Assembly (NCBI GenBank): GCA_963920635.1
Contig: OY987298.1
Coordinates: 80,795,454 to 80,859,453, forward strand
DNA: 64,000 nucleotides
Direction: 5' to 3'
Origin: Pseudeuparius sepicola
Lineage: Eukaryota > Arthropoda > Insecta > Coleoptera > Anthribidae
In this document: positions 1 to 11,662 of the stretch, piece by piece
Layout: every line of letters starts with the position of its first letter
Position numbering within the stretch: the first letter of the stretch is position 1
Notes under the pieces: model-generated
Told to the model about the DNA's origin: nothing
The model's database searches: none
What the model saw: the letters and a program-made list of their open reading frames with translations, nothing else
Position numbers and translations under genes: made by a program

Positions 1-1385
1 TGTGGGAATTCTTGATGACATTGGAGACCTCATCGGTTGTGAGTTGCTCGTGTTGCATCTGGCTATAGTTCCGGCCCATCTCGCGTTCTTCACTGATCCA
101 GCTTGCACTGACATTGCATGGACCTGGTGTGGCAAGCTGATTTCTCCAGAAACCGACCTGTTCTCTGCTAGGGTAACTCGTATTTGTGGCATCGGCGCTA
201 GAATTCAAAGTACGGTAGAAAACTTTTTCTGATCGTTCAAAAAGTTTGTTGTCTCGTTTCCTGTTGTTACTAGCCTTGTATCTCCTCAGACGCTCTGCGA
301 AAACAGAAAGTTTTTGTTTTAATGTATCAAGACATTGTTGAGCAGTGATGTTCGCGGGGTCACCCTGAGAATGCATTTGGGTGCGGCTCATTATTGCCTG
401 CACCGCCCTCTGGATCTTTCTAGTTCTAACTCCTCTGATATATTCCGTTACTTGTCCTATGTCTTTACGGAGACTCGATCTTCCGATTTAGTCGCATCTC
501 CCATTGAGCCATTCGTGGTTCTGGTCTTGCACGATTTAACTCTTGAGCCGTCCGGATCTTGGCTCCCATTGCAGTGATGATGGCCGTTGCGGCACAGTAG
601 ATTAACATGTGCATATGTTCTAATGTTGGTGTTACTGAAACATAGTTGGATAAAATTGATTGCAAGCTTCCTGGAAGAATTCAATCTTGGTAGCGGTGGT
701 CTGCTCAGTGGGTCTGTGCCTTCGTATCGCAATACCGCCCTTCTCAGCTGTGTGTCTAGGCTTTCAAAGTGTTTTCCGTTAACTCATTCCCGATTCTCAG
801 TTGTTCGTCCCGCCATCTCGGCTTCTTGTTGTGGTCCAGGCACTTGAATTTCCCGATTCTCAGTTGTTCGCTCTGCCGTTCCGGCTTTTTGTTGTGGTCC
901 AGGCACTTGAATTTCCCCGTTGTTGTTGTCTATGTCTATGTGTTCGCCATGGATCTCTAGCTCAACTTCCCGTTTGATAGCGTTAAGTCGCGTTTCTGGA
1001 ATTCGGTTATTTCTTAGAATAGTTCGATACTGATCTGACACTCTTTGTTCAGACACTTGCATGTGTGGAAATTCCCTGCAGAACTCGGCATGTAGTTTTT
1101 GTCGGTAGCCGATCATCTCTTGTCCTAAGTTTGTCACCCTGTAAAAAATACGCATAATCGATTCATTCATGGACCCAGTCCATTTCATGCGTCGTCGTTG
1201 TAATCCCGCCTGAATGAACGCTGGCTGAAGTTCCCGCGCAGCACCTTCGGTGGGTGGAACCCTAGTTCTCGTTTGGCTCCCATGTTGTAGATGTTCGTGT
1301 TGTTGTTGGGCTGTAGCGGTTTCTGCAACAGGATCTGGCGATCCCCAGGCAGCGGCCCTATGACAAAACTCCTATTAATCTCCAT
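1..1385 (-). pseudogene. N-terminal part of a non-LTR retrotransposon polyprotein (R2/R4-like), frameshifted, running off the left edge
   Basis: Read on the minus strand, 1188 to 784 starts with a Myb-like or pre-RT block (residues MKWTGSMNESIMRIFYRVT, later SEQRVSDQYRTILRNN). The same protein continues in other frames as LRRAVLRYEGTDPLSRPPL near 765-700, LIYCAATAIITAMG near 600, and an open frame from about 475 to position 1. That frame includes KLFERSEKVFYRTLNSS and the FW...W block that normally precedes the reverse-transcriptase domain in R2/R4-type elements. The RT itself must lie left of the window. Frameshifts near 1188, 784, 665 and 470 show that it is dead. The 1185-1385 frame may be the upstream part of the same protein. 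Family assignment is from remembered motifs; the clade (R4/Dong against R2) is uncertain. Confidence 0.72.
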
Positions 1386-1439
1386 TCCATGGGTTTCTCC
1401 CGTAACGTGGGAGTGACGGCCCTCAGTCCCCTTTTACGA

Positions 1440-1890
1440 CTCGCGGAGCCACGATAGGAGTATTCTAACCCGCTACCCACACGGGTCAACTAGGATAACG
1501 CGGGATTGTTACACCCGAGGATCTGCCCCTCTCACCGGCCAAACCCCTTATTGCGATAACTGGGAAACACGGGATCGTTACACCCGAGAATCCATCTCTC
1601 TTACAGGCTAGACCCATCCCTGTGTAACCGGGAGTCGCGGGATTGTCACACCCGAGGATCAGCCCCCGTCACCGGCTAGACCCCTCCCTGCGCAACTGGA
1701 GATCGCGGGATTGTCACACCCGTAGGTCTGCCCCTGTCACAGGCCAAGCCTCTCCTTGAGTAACTGGGAATCGCGGGATCGTCACACCCGTGAATCTGCC
1801 CCTCACAGGCCAGACCCATCCCTGCGTAACTGAGGAGCGCGGGATCGTCACACCCGTGGATCTGCCTCTCTCACAGGTCAGATCTCCCCT
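1440..1890. repeat. 68-bp tandem repeat, about six units, upstream of the retrotransposon ORF
   Basis: The motif ACACCCG recurs at 1511, 1580, 1648, 1716, 1784 and 1850, a spacing of 66-69 bp. Each unit carries the core GCGGGATCGTCACACCCG followed by a CTGCCCCT...CACAGGCC segment. It lies immediately upstream (minus-strand sense) of the retrotransposon ORF, where promoter-bearing 5' UTR monomers occur in some LINEs. The frame open on the minus strand across 1714-1953 is a product of the repeat and not a gene. Confidence 0.85.
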
Positions 1891-2147
1891 GCGCTGTAAA
1901 TATTGTTTATAAAAAATGTATATTGGTTTTATCCAGCAACCAATAGATTTCATTTAAGAAAATAAAAACTTAATGTAGATAGGGTTAGTCTAGTTTTAAT
2001 TAGTTGTAATAGTTAATTTAAGTAAGTCTTAGCTTCATTAAAGAATTTATTGCATACCTTGGTTTAAATTATTTATTTCTGCTATATAAAGGGTGTTTCA
2101 AGTTATTTCATAAATAAATCGAATTAGTATGTTCCCATAGCTTTATA

Positions 2148-2390
2148 TACCGTACTTTCACCGTTTTAGTATACCTACATAGCATGGCTGGGCGGAGCGC
2201 CGCCGTGTATTCGGCTAGGTTCGTCAGTCGTTGGCGGGGGGCGGGGCGTGTTTTTTGCTCGCAAAACTCGACTGATAAGCGGTGCGGAACTACTGTGTAC
2301 TCCCCCCGCCAACGACTGACAAACCTAGCTGGACGCACAGCGACGCGCAGCCTATTCACCTATGTCTACTAAAACGGTGAAAGTACGGTA
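2148..2390. mobile_element. 243-bp foldback MITE with perfect 24-bp terminal inverted repeats
   Basis: Both ends carry the same 24-bp inverted repeat, beginning TACCGTACTTTCACCG and ending TTTTAGTA, without a mismatch. A second inverted pair inside (about 2213-2240 and 2301-2330, core GTCAGTCGTTGGCGGGG) makes the whole element a hairpin. TA flanks both ends, which is compatible with a Tc1/mariner-type target. No coding capacity is seen. Confidence 0.85.
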
Positions 2391-2443
2391 TAAAAGTACA
2401 CAAAAAAACACTATGTACCGTACAAAATGCACAAAGTTTATGT

Positions 2444-3166
2444 TACAGGGTGGACCCAGATGGACTATACGGTAGGTATAAAAGACAAAAAAATTCGAGT
2501 TGAAACTTGAGCTTTGGGGGATCAGCTTTGCTTGATTAGAAACTAATTTGCACCGTATTTTTATATTTTAAAAATCAAGCAGGCCCTGACAGGGTCAATT
2601 TATTCATTTTCAGTTCAGGTATACTACCTTTTCCTTAAGAGATATCGAAAAATTTTATAAGAAAAAGTTATTCAGAATGCAAATCCAAGTCCCAGTACCA
2701 ATTTTAAAACAGTCGGCACACTTTGATTTTCCAAATTTATCCATTTTTGCGGTTTTAGCGCAAATCAAGTACATTTATCGAAAAATGTAATCAAAAAATA
2801 ATTTTCAGAATGGAAGTTTAAGGCCCTGTACTAAATTTTAAAACAGTCTGCCAAAAAATAAAGTTGAAATTTGACAAAAAAAAATCAAAGTCTGCCGATT
2901 GTTTTGAAATTTGGTACTGAGACTTGGATTTGTATTCTCGACAACTTTTTCCAATAACATTTTTCGATATCTCTTAAGGAAAAGGTAGTTTACCTGAAGT
3001 GAAAATGAATAAATTGCCCGTCAGGGCCTGCTTGATTTTTAAAATATAAAAATATAGTGCATATTAGTTTCTAATCAAGCAAGGTTGATCCCCAAAAGAC
3101 AAGTTTCAATTCGAAAATGTTTTGTCTTTTACACCTATCGTATAGTCGATCTGGGTCCACCCTGTA
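2444..3166. mobile_element. 723-bp palindromic MITE with TACAGGGTGGACCCAG ends
   Basis: The left end TACAGGGTGGACCCAG is matched by its complement at the right end, and the arms stay complementary, with indels, towards the centre near 2800. Shared arm text includes the AAGGAAAAGGTAGT region and the AATCAAGCAGGCCCTGAC region. Sequence related to its arm recurs at about 57,760-57,850. TA-flanked palindromes with CAGGGTG ends are the dominant repeat class of this window. Confidence 0.85.
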
Positions 3167-3260
3167 TATTCAAAAAAGAAATCTGGGCATATACTTATGC
3201 CAGTCTATAACTGGACATATTTTCTTAAATAATTACTGATATCAATGATTCTCATACTAC

Positions 3261-3515
3261 TATACCGGGTGTCCCAGAATATGGGGACGTTAAAATAACA
3301 TGACAAGTTCCTATAAAAAAAATTCCCAGAGGGCCCCTCTACGGAGATACAGGGTGTTGAAGTTTTTTTTTTAATTAAATTATGGCAATATATTGAACAC
3401 CCTGTATTGCCGTAGAGGGGCCCTCTGGGATTTTTTTTTATAGGAACTTGTCATGTTATTTTAACGTCCCCTGTATAAATCCGGGAGATTGCCCATATTC
3501 TGGGACACCCTGATA
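3261..3515. mobile_element. 255-bp palindromic MITE with GGGTGTCCCA ends
   Basis: The left arm starts TATACCGGGTGTCCCAGA and the right arm ends in its near complement TCTGGGACACCCTGATA. The arms share GTTAAAATAACATGACAAG and AGAGGGCCCCTCTACGG in inverted orientation. The right arm holds about 25 extra bases near 3472-3495, so one arm has gained or the other has lost sequence. Confidence 0.85.
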
Positions 3516-4687
3516 CTGTAGTGGAAAGTATATTTATACAGGGTTATTGGTAATTCGATACATTCCTTTGGAGATGTGATAGGAAAGGAGATAAGGAGTA
3601 AATTTAATCCTAATATGCATTATGCAAAACTCAATTTTTCGTTTTTTATCAAAAACGTAGACTTAAAAGTTAGTTACCAAAAATCTACAGTATTTTTTAA
3701 ACTTTTCAACTGGATTACTTGCCCAACACTATATGGTCTTATGTTTGGAATGAAAAAAGTTAAGTTTCCACTTACATTAGAATTTCACTTTTAAAATTCG
3801 ACAACCGTCATTCAAACCAGACTTTTTGGAGAACCTTATATCATCGTGTTCGCAATGAACTAGCGCTCATTTTAATACAAGATTTATTTATTAAACAAAT
3901 GGATGAAAATATCTAGGTTCAACATACCTGTTTATACCTACCTGCCAATCCAGTAGTTAGTTAAATAGACAAAACAACGTTTGCATATTCTATAGGCTTC
4001 ATTCTTTCGATTGGTATTAAATTTATTGGTTAAACTCATGAGTGCAATGTTAAATAAAAAGTCTTTTTTTTTTAATTTTTAATTAATCATAGCCTGGCCA
4101 GGAATTTTTTAGCCAACCCACTTGCGATATATTTTGTAACATACTAAATTTGATAAAAAATACTTTTCATCCATTAAACAGATGGGTGAAGGTCGTTTCT
4201 AATTCGGATCCTCTACTATAATGAAATAACATCCAGGGCATCCAGGCGTCCCGGCTACAGAAAACACACCACCAACACGTCCGGATGTTTTTCAAGAATA
4301 ATAATTATGCGAACTAAGAATATACGTACTTGATGATGATTGTTCTTGGCCCAATAAATGGTCATTCTTTCTTGAAGTAAATAGCAATTTCTTTCAAATA
4401 TAGACTATTTTGTTGTGTCAATACAAAGTATTATTGGAATAAAAATGGCTCTATTCCATGCAAAATGAATAGTAAATTTACTTAATTGAAACACTATATA
4501 GTTTTTTTTATTTAGAAGGCTCTCCGTTTAAATTAAATTCAGTTTTTTTCTTAAACCGATTGTAGATCTTAATCTTAACCGAAATTATTGTATGTTTTTA
4601 AAATAAATAAAGTATTATTTAAAAGTCAAGACTTGAACAAATTTTGACTGAAATAGTGACTATTATTACTCTAATGATAATAAGTTT
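3516..4687. other. AT-rich interval with nothing recognised
   Basis: A 72-codon frame at 3576-3794 has no recognisable motif and biased AT-driven composition. I see no terminal repeats, RNA genes or splice-framed exons here. Confidence 0.5.
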
Positions 4688-5290
4688 TTCTTGAAATCGG
4701 CAGTAAAGTGTCCCAAAATCGTCATTAAAAGCACAGAAATCGTACAATAATGTAGCCCATTATTGTACAATTTTTTCAATATGTAGGCCTTGGCGAGATG
4801 TAAACATCAAACGTCAGACTCGGAGAAATCGCCCGTCAAAAATGACCAAATAATCAAAACCCGGCCGATAAAAGCAAATTTAACTTTTCGTACACATTGC
4901 GAAATTGTTTCCTATAGAAGCGCAATCCTTCAGTATACATATTTAAGTAAATTTGAATATCAATAGATTTGTTGTGTAGGCTGCACAAGAAGCAGCAGTT
5001 TGGTTTTTCTGTCAGAAGGTGCCGTGTCTCATCATACTTGACCTAGGTAGAGCGATCGTCAAAGTCAAGCAACGCCGCGCGTAGTCGGTTCATGGACGGG
5101 TGATCCCTTATTATTATTTTCTTGCCTAATAAAACATTGTTTTTTCGATTAAAAAAAAAATAATATGTACCTCGGCACTGAAATTCTTTTTATGACTCAT
5201 GTGGTTTATTTGCCTCGGCCAGAGGCCTCGGCAACTAAATTCCACATGAGTCATAAAAAGTTGAACTTCAGTGCCTTGGTACATAAATAG
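4688..5290 (+). repeat. Composite repeat, copy 1, with a 5S-rRNA-like block and a terminal hairpin
   Basis: The unit starts TTCTTGAAATCGG and ends in a hairpin near GGTACATAAATAG. It is closely repeated twice in tandem at 48,342-49,572. Order within the unit: a unique-looking 330-bp head, the 5S-like block (5021-5107), a short T-rich stretch, then a 116-bp hairpin. It is not a recognised transposon type; the 5S-like block suggests a Pol III-driven SINE3-like origin. Confidence 0.75.
5021..5107 (+). pseudogene. 5S rRNA-like block (Pol III internal promoter-like) inside composite repeat copy 1
   Basis: The segment runs GCCGTGTCTC...TGATCCC and follows the order of a 5S rRNA gene: a GCC..ACG-like start, then GATC...AAGTCAAGCAACGCCG corresponding to the 5S A-box region, then a GTCGGTTCATGGACGGGTGA-like C-box. 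It is about five bases shorter than the matching part of 5S and lacks the 3' third. This similarity was judged by eye against remembered 5S sequence. It is a derivative and not a functional 5S gene. Confidence 0.55.
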
Positions 5291-5384
5291 CTATTATGTA
5301 CCAAGGCACTGAAGTTCAACTTTTTATGACTCATGTGGAATTTAGTTGCTGAGGCCTCTGGCCGAGGCAAATAAACCACATGAG
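5167..5384. repeat. Hairpin unit followed by an inverted second copy
   Basis: From 5167 to 5282 the sequence folds on itself: GTACCTCGGCACTGAAGTTC pairs with the stretch ending TTCAGTGCCTTGGTAC, around a GCCTCGGCCAGAGGCCTCGGC-like centre. From 5298 to 5384 a further copy begins as the inverse complement, so three arms stand side by side. The tandem copies near 48.9 and 49.5 kb have only the single hairpin. Confidence 0.8.
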
Positions 5385-8349
5385 TGCGAATTTACTTTAC
5401 TTTTACTAATTTACAATTTTGCGAATCTACTCAGTTTTTCATTCTGAACAAGTTTTCTTAATAATATTTTGTCGTAAAAACATCCCTAATGGGGTTTCTT
5501 GAAAATTTGCTATTTTAAAAAATCATAGCAGGCCATGAAATAATTACCTCATCCAAATACCACTGCCTATGAGATACTCTCCCTTGGTACTACCGATACC
5601 CTTCATATATTTCTGAGGTGTCCAGTATCAAATTGGGACACACTGTAGGTAAAAGTATTAATGGGTGGCAAAACCTATGAATTCTTTGCCGGCGATTTAT
5701 TCGGGTGCCGTTGCCGTCAGCGGAGGCACAGCCTATTTTAAAAGATACATTTTTACGTTTTTCCATAGAATTACAATACATTTTCTTATTTTACCTTGTT
5801 TGGTGATTTATTATTCAACTTCAAATCTGTACACAGGTAATTAATGTTTTATATGTTCATCTAATAAAGAAAAATAATATAATTGCTATTTGCGAAATAG
5901 TCTGGTCGAATATATTTCTGATTTTTTTTTTCAAGACAACATTTGATCCAAATTTTGTCTCGGGACATCTAACAGGAGGAAATTTCCCTTTGAAGACCAC
6001 ATAAAGGTCCATGAATGAATGCTATTTCATTAAGGGCTTTGAATAATAATACAGAAAAGCTCGGCAAGCGAAACGTTGTGACATTTGATTACCTGAAAAT
6101 TTTAAATAATCAAAGAAGAAAAGACAGCAGAACTAGCATGAGGAGGAGGAAAATCTGTGAATTTTTGACTTTCCGTGTGAAAAAGAAACCTACCACGATG
6201 GATCTCTTTAAAGGTATACCTACCCATTATTTTTATTTTTTCTTCAATCATTCAAACCGCTTAACAGCAGTAAGTTGTTGAGCTAAATCATGTGTTGAGG
6301 AGCATCACCTCAATGAAAAGCCCATAAAACTTTTTCGGATAAAATTAGGGGACAACCCTACGAAACAGTCGGAATCTTACTGACTCACGGACACTTATTA
6401 TTAGTAAATCACACAGTAAATCTATTAAGGGGCAATACCGCGAATCTATATTTTGCTGCTCTCTCGATATTCAGCGAATGAACAGGTTGTATGTGCAGGA
6501 TATACAAAATGAAAAATACGGTGCCTCTACCAGATTCAGGTTCAAGGTGCAGTGCATATAAATACTCGAATGCGCGTCACTGGACAAAACCATGCAGTAG
6601 GTAGCGAGACAAGCGAACCGACAAGCCAATAGCAGCTCTAGCTCTGGCAGTAGTCGGCGACACGCGAATTAGTCTTTATATCAATTTACACTTTAAAACT
6701 GAATTTGGTTTAGATATCCAGTTTCGCAAACGAAAACATTTAGGCGGTGAGATGCATAATTTGACAAACTGGAACTATACCTTACCGGACAATCCATTTA
6801 AGGGAAAATGTGGAACTCAATACAAGCTACAGAACAATGCATTTTTTTTTGCACCAGAAATGGAGTAGCTTAGGCTGGAGGACGTGTTATGAACAGAGTG
6901 GTATCACAGCGCGCACAGCTCATGAGACAATGGACAATTTAAGGATATTTCCTACGCGAATTTTCTCCAAAATGGCAATAACGGACTAGTATTTAAAGAA
7001 ACATGCCACTTGATATGTTGAACAAATTGATGGAAAATGCTATAAAAAGCTCACTATTACATTAATGCTAAGACTAGTTATTTGAGTGATATTATATTAA
7101 GATATTATAAGTTCAAATAAATATTTATTACTCACAAAAAAGATATTTAAATAATCTCTCCTTTATGCCAAAAACAAATCTAGGCCTTGCTGTTGCGTCA
7201 TTTGATATTTGACCTCTTGTGGTGGTTTTCAAAAATGCAAATTCAAAGATCGCTTTTTATCACCGACCGACACCGATGTATCTAATAGTTTCACTCAAAA
7301 CATTACATTTAGAATATACATACAGGATCGTTCTCAATAATTTGTCTTGGGTCGCAAAAAATAACCATTATGCAATAAAGTACTTACCTAATAAATTATA
7401 ATTAATATAGTACCTAGTCCCCTATTTGTAAAATAAAGATAAACAAAGGATTCTCCCATGCCGCTCAAATTTCGCCAGAAATAATCCAATTTGTGCTTCC
7501 CAACAAACAGGGCTAGTCAAGTTTACCAATGTTTGGGTGAGAATTACCTTTGAAGGTAAAATGTTACCAATTTTTTCCTTTAGAAAATCGTTTAAAGTTT
7601 GAAAAACCTAAGAAGACATTTTTGTTGTCTAAAACTACTAATTTCTAACCTAATTATAAATTGCATAAACGCTTAACTTTTAGAAAACCTTATTTGGTCC
7701 TAATTTAGTTTATTAATACCTAAAATCAGACTTTGAAGACAAGCAAAATTTTATCATCAATTTTTTGGTCAATATTTACTTATTTTAACTTTCTAGATGC
7801 CCTTATAGTGAAAATATAATTTAAGAAATGCCGAAGGTCATAGAGAAGTAAATTTTGTCTCAATATTTGTGCCTGTAGGTTAAGTCAAAAATATTTTGGA
7901 TAGTTAAGTAACTTAATCTCTAAGTATATTCGGCCTGTTATCAATTCTAGGTTTATACGGTAACCTAATAATTACTTTAAAGTTCAAAAAGACTAGTTTT
8001 TCGGACTTAAAAGTAAAAAGGGCTTAAAGAAAGTCAAAATTTTTTTATAAAAATTACCATGAAGTTTAATTGTTCCAAAACAGTTTTTAAAGTAGAAAAA
8101 TCATTTGCAGTGTGAAAATGAATCGTGAACACTGAACATGTAAAGATTGAAGTGTAGCTTGTTTTGTTAGGTAGGTATATAATCTGTTATTTAAAATATG
8201 GATTTTGCATAAAGTATTGTAGGAATGTTCCGAAATAACGCAATCGGGCCATAAGGAAGATAAAAAAATAAGCCTTTGAAAATGGCGAGATATAGATGAG
8301 TCTGGGAGTGTTCGAGAAGTGCAAACAGTACGATATTAGAAGACTCATA
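5385..8349. other. 3-kb AT-rich interval without recognised features
   Basis: Several short frames are open, the longest at 6015-6281 (88 codons, lysine and arginine rich), but none shows a domain motif. A somewhat GC-richer patch lies at 6570-6660. I see no terminal inverted repeats and no RNA gene. This could hold intronic or intergenic sequence or very old repeats. Confidence 0.5.
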
Positions 8350-8775
8350 TACAGGGTGGCCCACCACGAACTGCATCGATCTATATATGGAAAACTAAAA
8401 GTAGGAAAATTCTGAAAATTTGGAACCTCACCAATGACGATGGGCGCTGCTCAACTGAAATATTTTGGTGAATCTGGCACTTCCGGTTATACCGGAAGTG
8501 GATATCAACTTTCTTATCTCAAATAGAACACCCTGTATATTATTGCATTTTTGGATTTTTGGCATCATTATGGAACAAATATATGCAACATATCCTATAT
8601 CTAAATCCAACCGTTTTTGAGATATTTGCATTTTTCCGAAAAAAATTACAGGTGCAGACCTAAAGTCAATTAGCAATTTATACGAGGAAACCGCGAAATT
8701 TTAAAACGCATTTTTGGCATCGTGTAACAGAAGCCCCGACCTAGTGACCTCTGCTGAGAAATAAATCCGTTCTTA
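8350..8775. mobile_element. Broken MITE fragments with CAGGGTG-type ends
   Basis: TACAGGGTGGCCCACC at 8350 is a left end of the CAGGGTG class, and ACACCCTGTATA near 8529 is a right end, but the sequence between them is not clearly palindromic. The remaining text to 8775 (for example ATTTCCGAAAAAAATTACAG) looks like internal MITE sequence. Boundaries are therefore approximate. Confidence 0.5.
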
Positions 8776-9178
8776 TACAGGGTGTTCACAAAATATGAAT
8801 AAAAATAACATTCAAAATGTGCTTAAATCTTGAAATTTTCAAATGGAAACCCCCATTTTTTTATTGCGATCTTATTCATCACTAAAAATGATGAAAACTT
8901 TGTGTAAGGTTTCCTATACCTAAATGCAGTAATTTTCGATTAATTTATGAAAAACCCACTTTTCGCCCATAAAATGCGGGGTTTGCTTAACGCTTGGAAA
9001 ATCATATTAGCCGTGGACGTTGAAAAGACAATCGCGGCTGAGGAAATGTCACTTGGTTTATAAATTATTGTCAACAATAATGCCGGCGCGCTTAAATTAC
9101 ACAAACGAAGATTATTTAAATTGCTTTATTATCTACGGAGAATGCAACAAAGTAATATCAAGAACGCGCGGTACATAA
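8776..9178 (+). pseudogene. 5' end of a mariner-like transposon: terminal repeat plus a DUF4817-type transposase start
   Basis: The element begins TACAGGGTGTTCACAAAAT at 8776. An ATG at 9080 opens a 32-codon peptide whose residues NYTNEDYLNCFIIYGECN fit the start of DUF4817 (a helix-turn-helix domain: Y..EE..DM..IYGEC..N). This domain is known at the N-terminus of Tc1/mariner-superfamily transposases in insects. A stop follows at 9176-9178, and no further transposase is seen downstream, so this is a 5' remnant. It is the only place where the CAGGGTG end is joined to coding sequence here, and it may point to the autonomous partner of the MITE swarm. Confidence 0.6.
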
Positions 9179-9732
9179 TGCAGCACAATGAAATAGCTGT
9201 TAGAACCATGCACGGTTTTGATTTTGGAACGACAAAATGAAACTGCCCATGCTCCTGGCAGTTTCAAACTGACCCAATAATCACCTTGTTTCTTATTTAT
9301 TACCAAAAATAAACCAAATTGTGACTTTAACTTGTTGGTGGCGTTGTCCTTTAATAGAGAAAATGGAACTAATATATGGTCAAAATCCTTAGTTATTATC
9401 AAAAATAACTCTAATTGTAACTTTTACTTCTTGGTCGCGTTATCATTTAATACGGAAAAATGTTACTATACAGTCAAAATTGTTTGTTATATTTCCCTGA
9501 TTTAAGAAATTATGTCTTCAAAGTCTAAAAATACGTAAAATGGAACTTCACAGTTAAGAGTTTATTTGCTATCAAACAAACAACGATGTCCTCCATCTTG
9601 AAAATATGAAAAAGTCATACATTGGGACCCCAAATTAAACTCCTCAAAGGTTTTTTTAGCATATTTTTGTGCCCTGTTCGAATTCTGTTTAAATATTTTT
9701 GAAGATGAGAATTTTTTTTTGTAAATACTCAA
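9179..9732. other. AT-rich interval, nothing recognised
   Basis: Short frames only. A phrase like CCAAATTGTGACTTTAACTTGTTGG recurs in diverged form (9318 and about 9410), suggesting a small local duplication. Confidence 0.45.
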
Positions 9733-10770
9733 TATACCAACTTTATTACTGTCCAAATTAGTAAAATCTTCATTTTTGGAGATAATCGCCTTTACTTTTT
9801 TGGTTTGAAAGTCCTTAAAAAACCGCTTCTTTTGACGTTTCCGCCATTTTCAAAATGCAAATACAGGGCCGCCTGCGATTTTTTTATACCCCCGATTTTC
9901 ACGAAAACCATTTAGCGATTTTATTATTTAAAATCTGACCCCATAGCGTTAATCAGAACACCCCAAAACCCCCATACATCAAATCTGAACAAAAAATATA
10001 CAGGGAGTTCCATTCTGTAGGGTCTCAAAGTTGAGCAAAATAGAAAATTTAAAGACAGGTGGCGAGTCAAATGTGCCATGGAATCCCTTCAAAACAGTTG
10101 AATGGTCAACAGTACCTCTCAAAATGTTAATGTGGAAAGATTTACTACAAAAACATACAGGGTATTTTTCTCCGAGCCATCTCAAAATTCTGAAATTTTA
10201 TTAAACTTTATACTGGTCAGGAGTACTCTGGAATCATTAAAAAAATATTAATAAACACAAAAGTAATTTATTTCTTTACAAAATGCCTACCAACAATTCA
10301 GTAATTTGAGATGGCACAGAAAAGAACACTATGTATATTTTGTATTGGACCTTTGCACACCAACACCTTGAGTGGTCCTATTGACCATTCACCTGTTTTG
10401 AGGGGATTCCATGGCACACTTGACTTGGTAGATTCCTTTAAAATTCCTAATTTGCTCAACTTTGATACCCTGCAGAGTGGAACTCCCTGTATATTTTTTA
10501 TTCAAATTTGGTATAAAAGGGTTTTGGGATGTTCTGATTAACGCTGTGGGGTCAGATTTTAAATAAAAAAAAAATCGCTAAATGGTTTTCATGAAAATCG
10601 TGGGTATAAAAAAATCCCAGCCAGCCCTGTATTTGCATTTTGAAAATGGCAGAAACGTCAAAAGAAGCGGTTTTTGAAGGCCTTTCAAACAAAAAAAAAG
10701 TATAGGCGATTATCTCCAAAAATAAAGATTTTACTGATTTGTACAGTAATAAAGTTGGACACCCTGTATA
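9733..10770. mobile_element. 1.04-kb palindromic MITE, right end CACCCTGTA
   Basis: The arms 9733-10190 and 10310-10770 are inverse complements with scattered differences. Paired landmarks are AACTTTATTACTGTCC with its complement near 10,745, GATAATCGCCTTTAC with AGGCGATTATCTCC, and AGGGAGTTCCATTCTG with AGAGTGGAACTCCCTG. The right end is intact (GTTGGACACCCTGTATA), while the left end has lost the CAGGG. The centre (about 10,190-10,310) is unique. Frames open at 9979-10185, 10311-10541 and 10552-10893 are products of the palindrome. Confidence 0.85.
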
Positions 10771-11364
10771 TGTTGCGCACAATTTTTTTCTAAGTATTTC
10801 ACCCATAATATACAAAAATATTTTAGGCGCAAGAAAATTTTTGCACAGACAACAAAATCCAAACACCTTTAATAATTCCATACCTCTCGGCATACATACC
10901 TATCTATTAGTTTGGTTATAGGGTCAACGGCAGAGACGACATTTATTGCATCGGCCGCTTATAGAATATATTTACCGTATTAATAGAAAAAGAAAACTGC
11001 TGTTCTTCATGTCAGATTTAAGTCCAAGTAGAGACATACATTACCTAATTATTACCTAATTTTTACTGCTTCAGTGGTCGATTTTACTAAATCCCATAAA
11101 TTTATATTACCTATTTTTAACTTAAAAATTACTTTCAGTTCATTCCCCACTTTCCACTTTTTTACCTCATAATATAAGGTAAACTGGTTTCGTCAAAATA
11201 AATTTCTGACTAGTTAGGGTAGTAAAAATTAGGTTTTAACTTTGAATGTTTGTTGAATTAGCTCTGCCCATAATAGTCAAGTATACGATCCAGCCGCAAT
11301 ATTATTCGGTAGGACGAGGTGGGGGTGGGACGAGGGCACCCTTCCCTAATTTTTAGTTAGGGTC
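10771..11364. other. Interval without recognised features
   Basis: AT-rich sequence. The only distinct feature is a G-rich run, ACGAGGTGGGGGTGGGACGAG, near 11,312-11,332. Confidence 0.4.
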
Positions 11365-11590
11365 TGAATAATAATAATAGTAATAATATAATAATAATTC
11401 TCACCCTCACAATACGCCAAACTAGGAGTACCCCAGAAGCAACCACATGCTTGTGCGGGGGAGGGGGGCAATTACTATTATTTTGTCTTCGGTGCCATTT
11501 GCGGCTAGGGCCGACGTTTTTCCCGATAGAACTAGGATAGCATTCACTCAAGTACTACGGAAAACCCTAGAAAACCGTAGTAATCCCAGT
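11365..11590 (-). mobile_element. Short retroelement (SINE or LINE 3' end) with an (ATT)n tail, copy 1
   Basis: The reverse complement closely matches 28,540-28,770, sharing for example AGTGCTATCCTAGTTCTATC-like and GGCCCTAGCCGCAAATGGC blocks. In minus-strand sense both copies end in a run of ATT/AAT trinucleotides (11,368-11,397 here), a typical retroposon tail. I cannot name the family. Confidence 0.65.
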
Positions 11591-11615
11591 GAGTGTAGGA
11601 CAATTAGTAAATCAC

Positions 11616-11662
11616 ACGAATAAAGCTATATAAAGGCTAATATAAAGGCTAATATAAAGGCA
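11616..11662. repeat. 12-bp tandem repeat, three units
   Basis: AATATAAAGGCT and close variants are repeated head to tail about three times between 11,624 and 11,662. Confidence 0.75.

Noticed and set aside
1714..1953. 79-codon minus-strand frame with repeated TGVTIPR words
   Set aside because: It is the translation of the 68-bp tandem repeat.
9979..10893. Frames of 60-113 codons on both strands
   Set aside because: They lie on the two arms of one palindrome and mirror each other; no domain motif is present.
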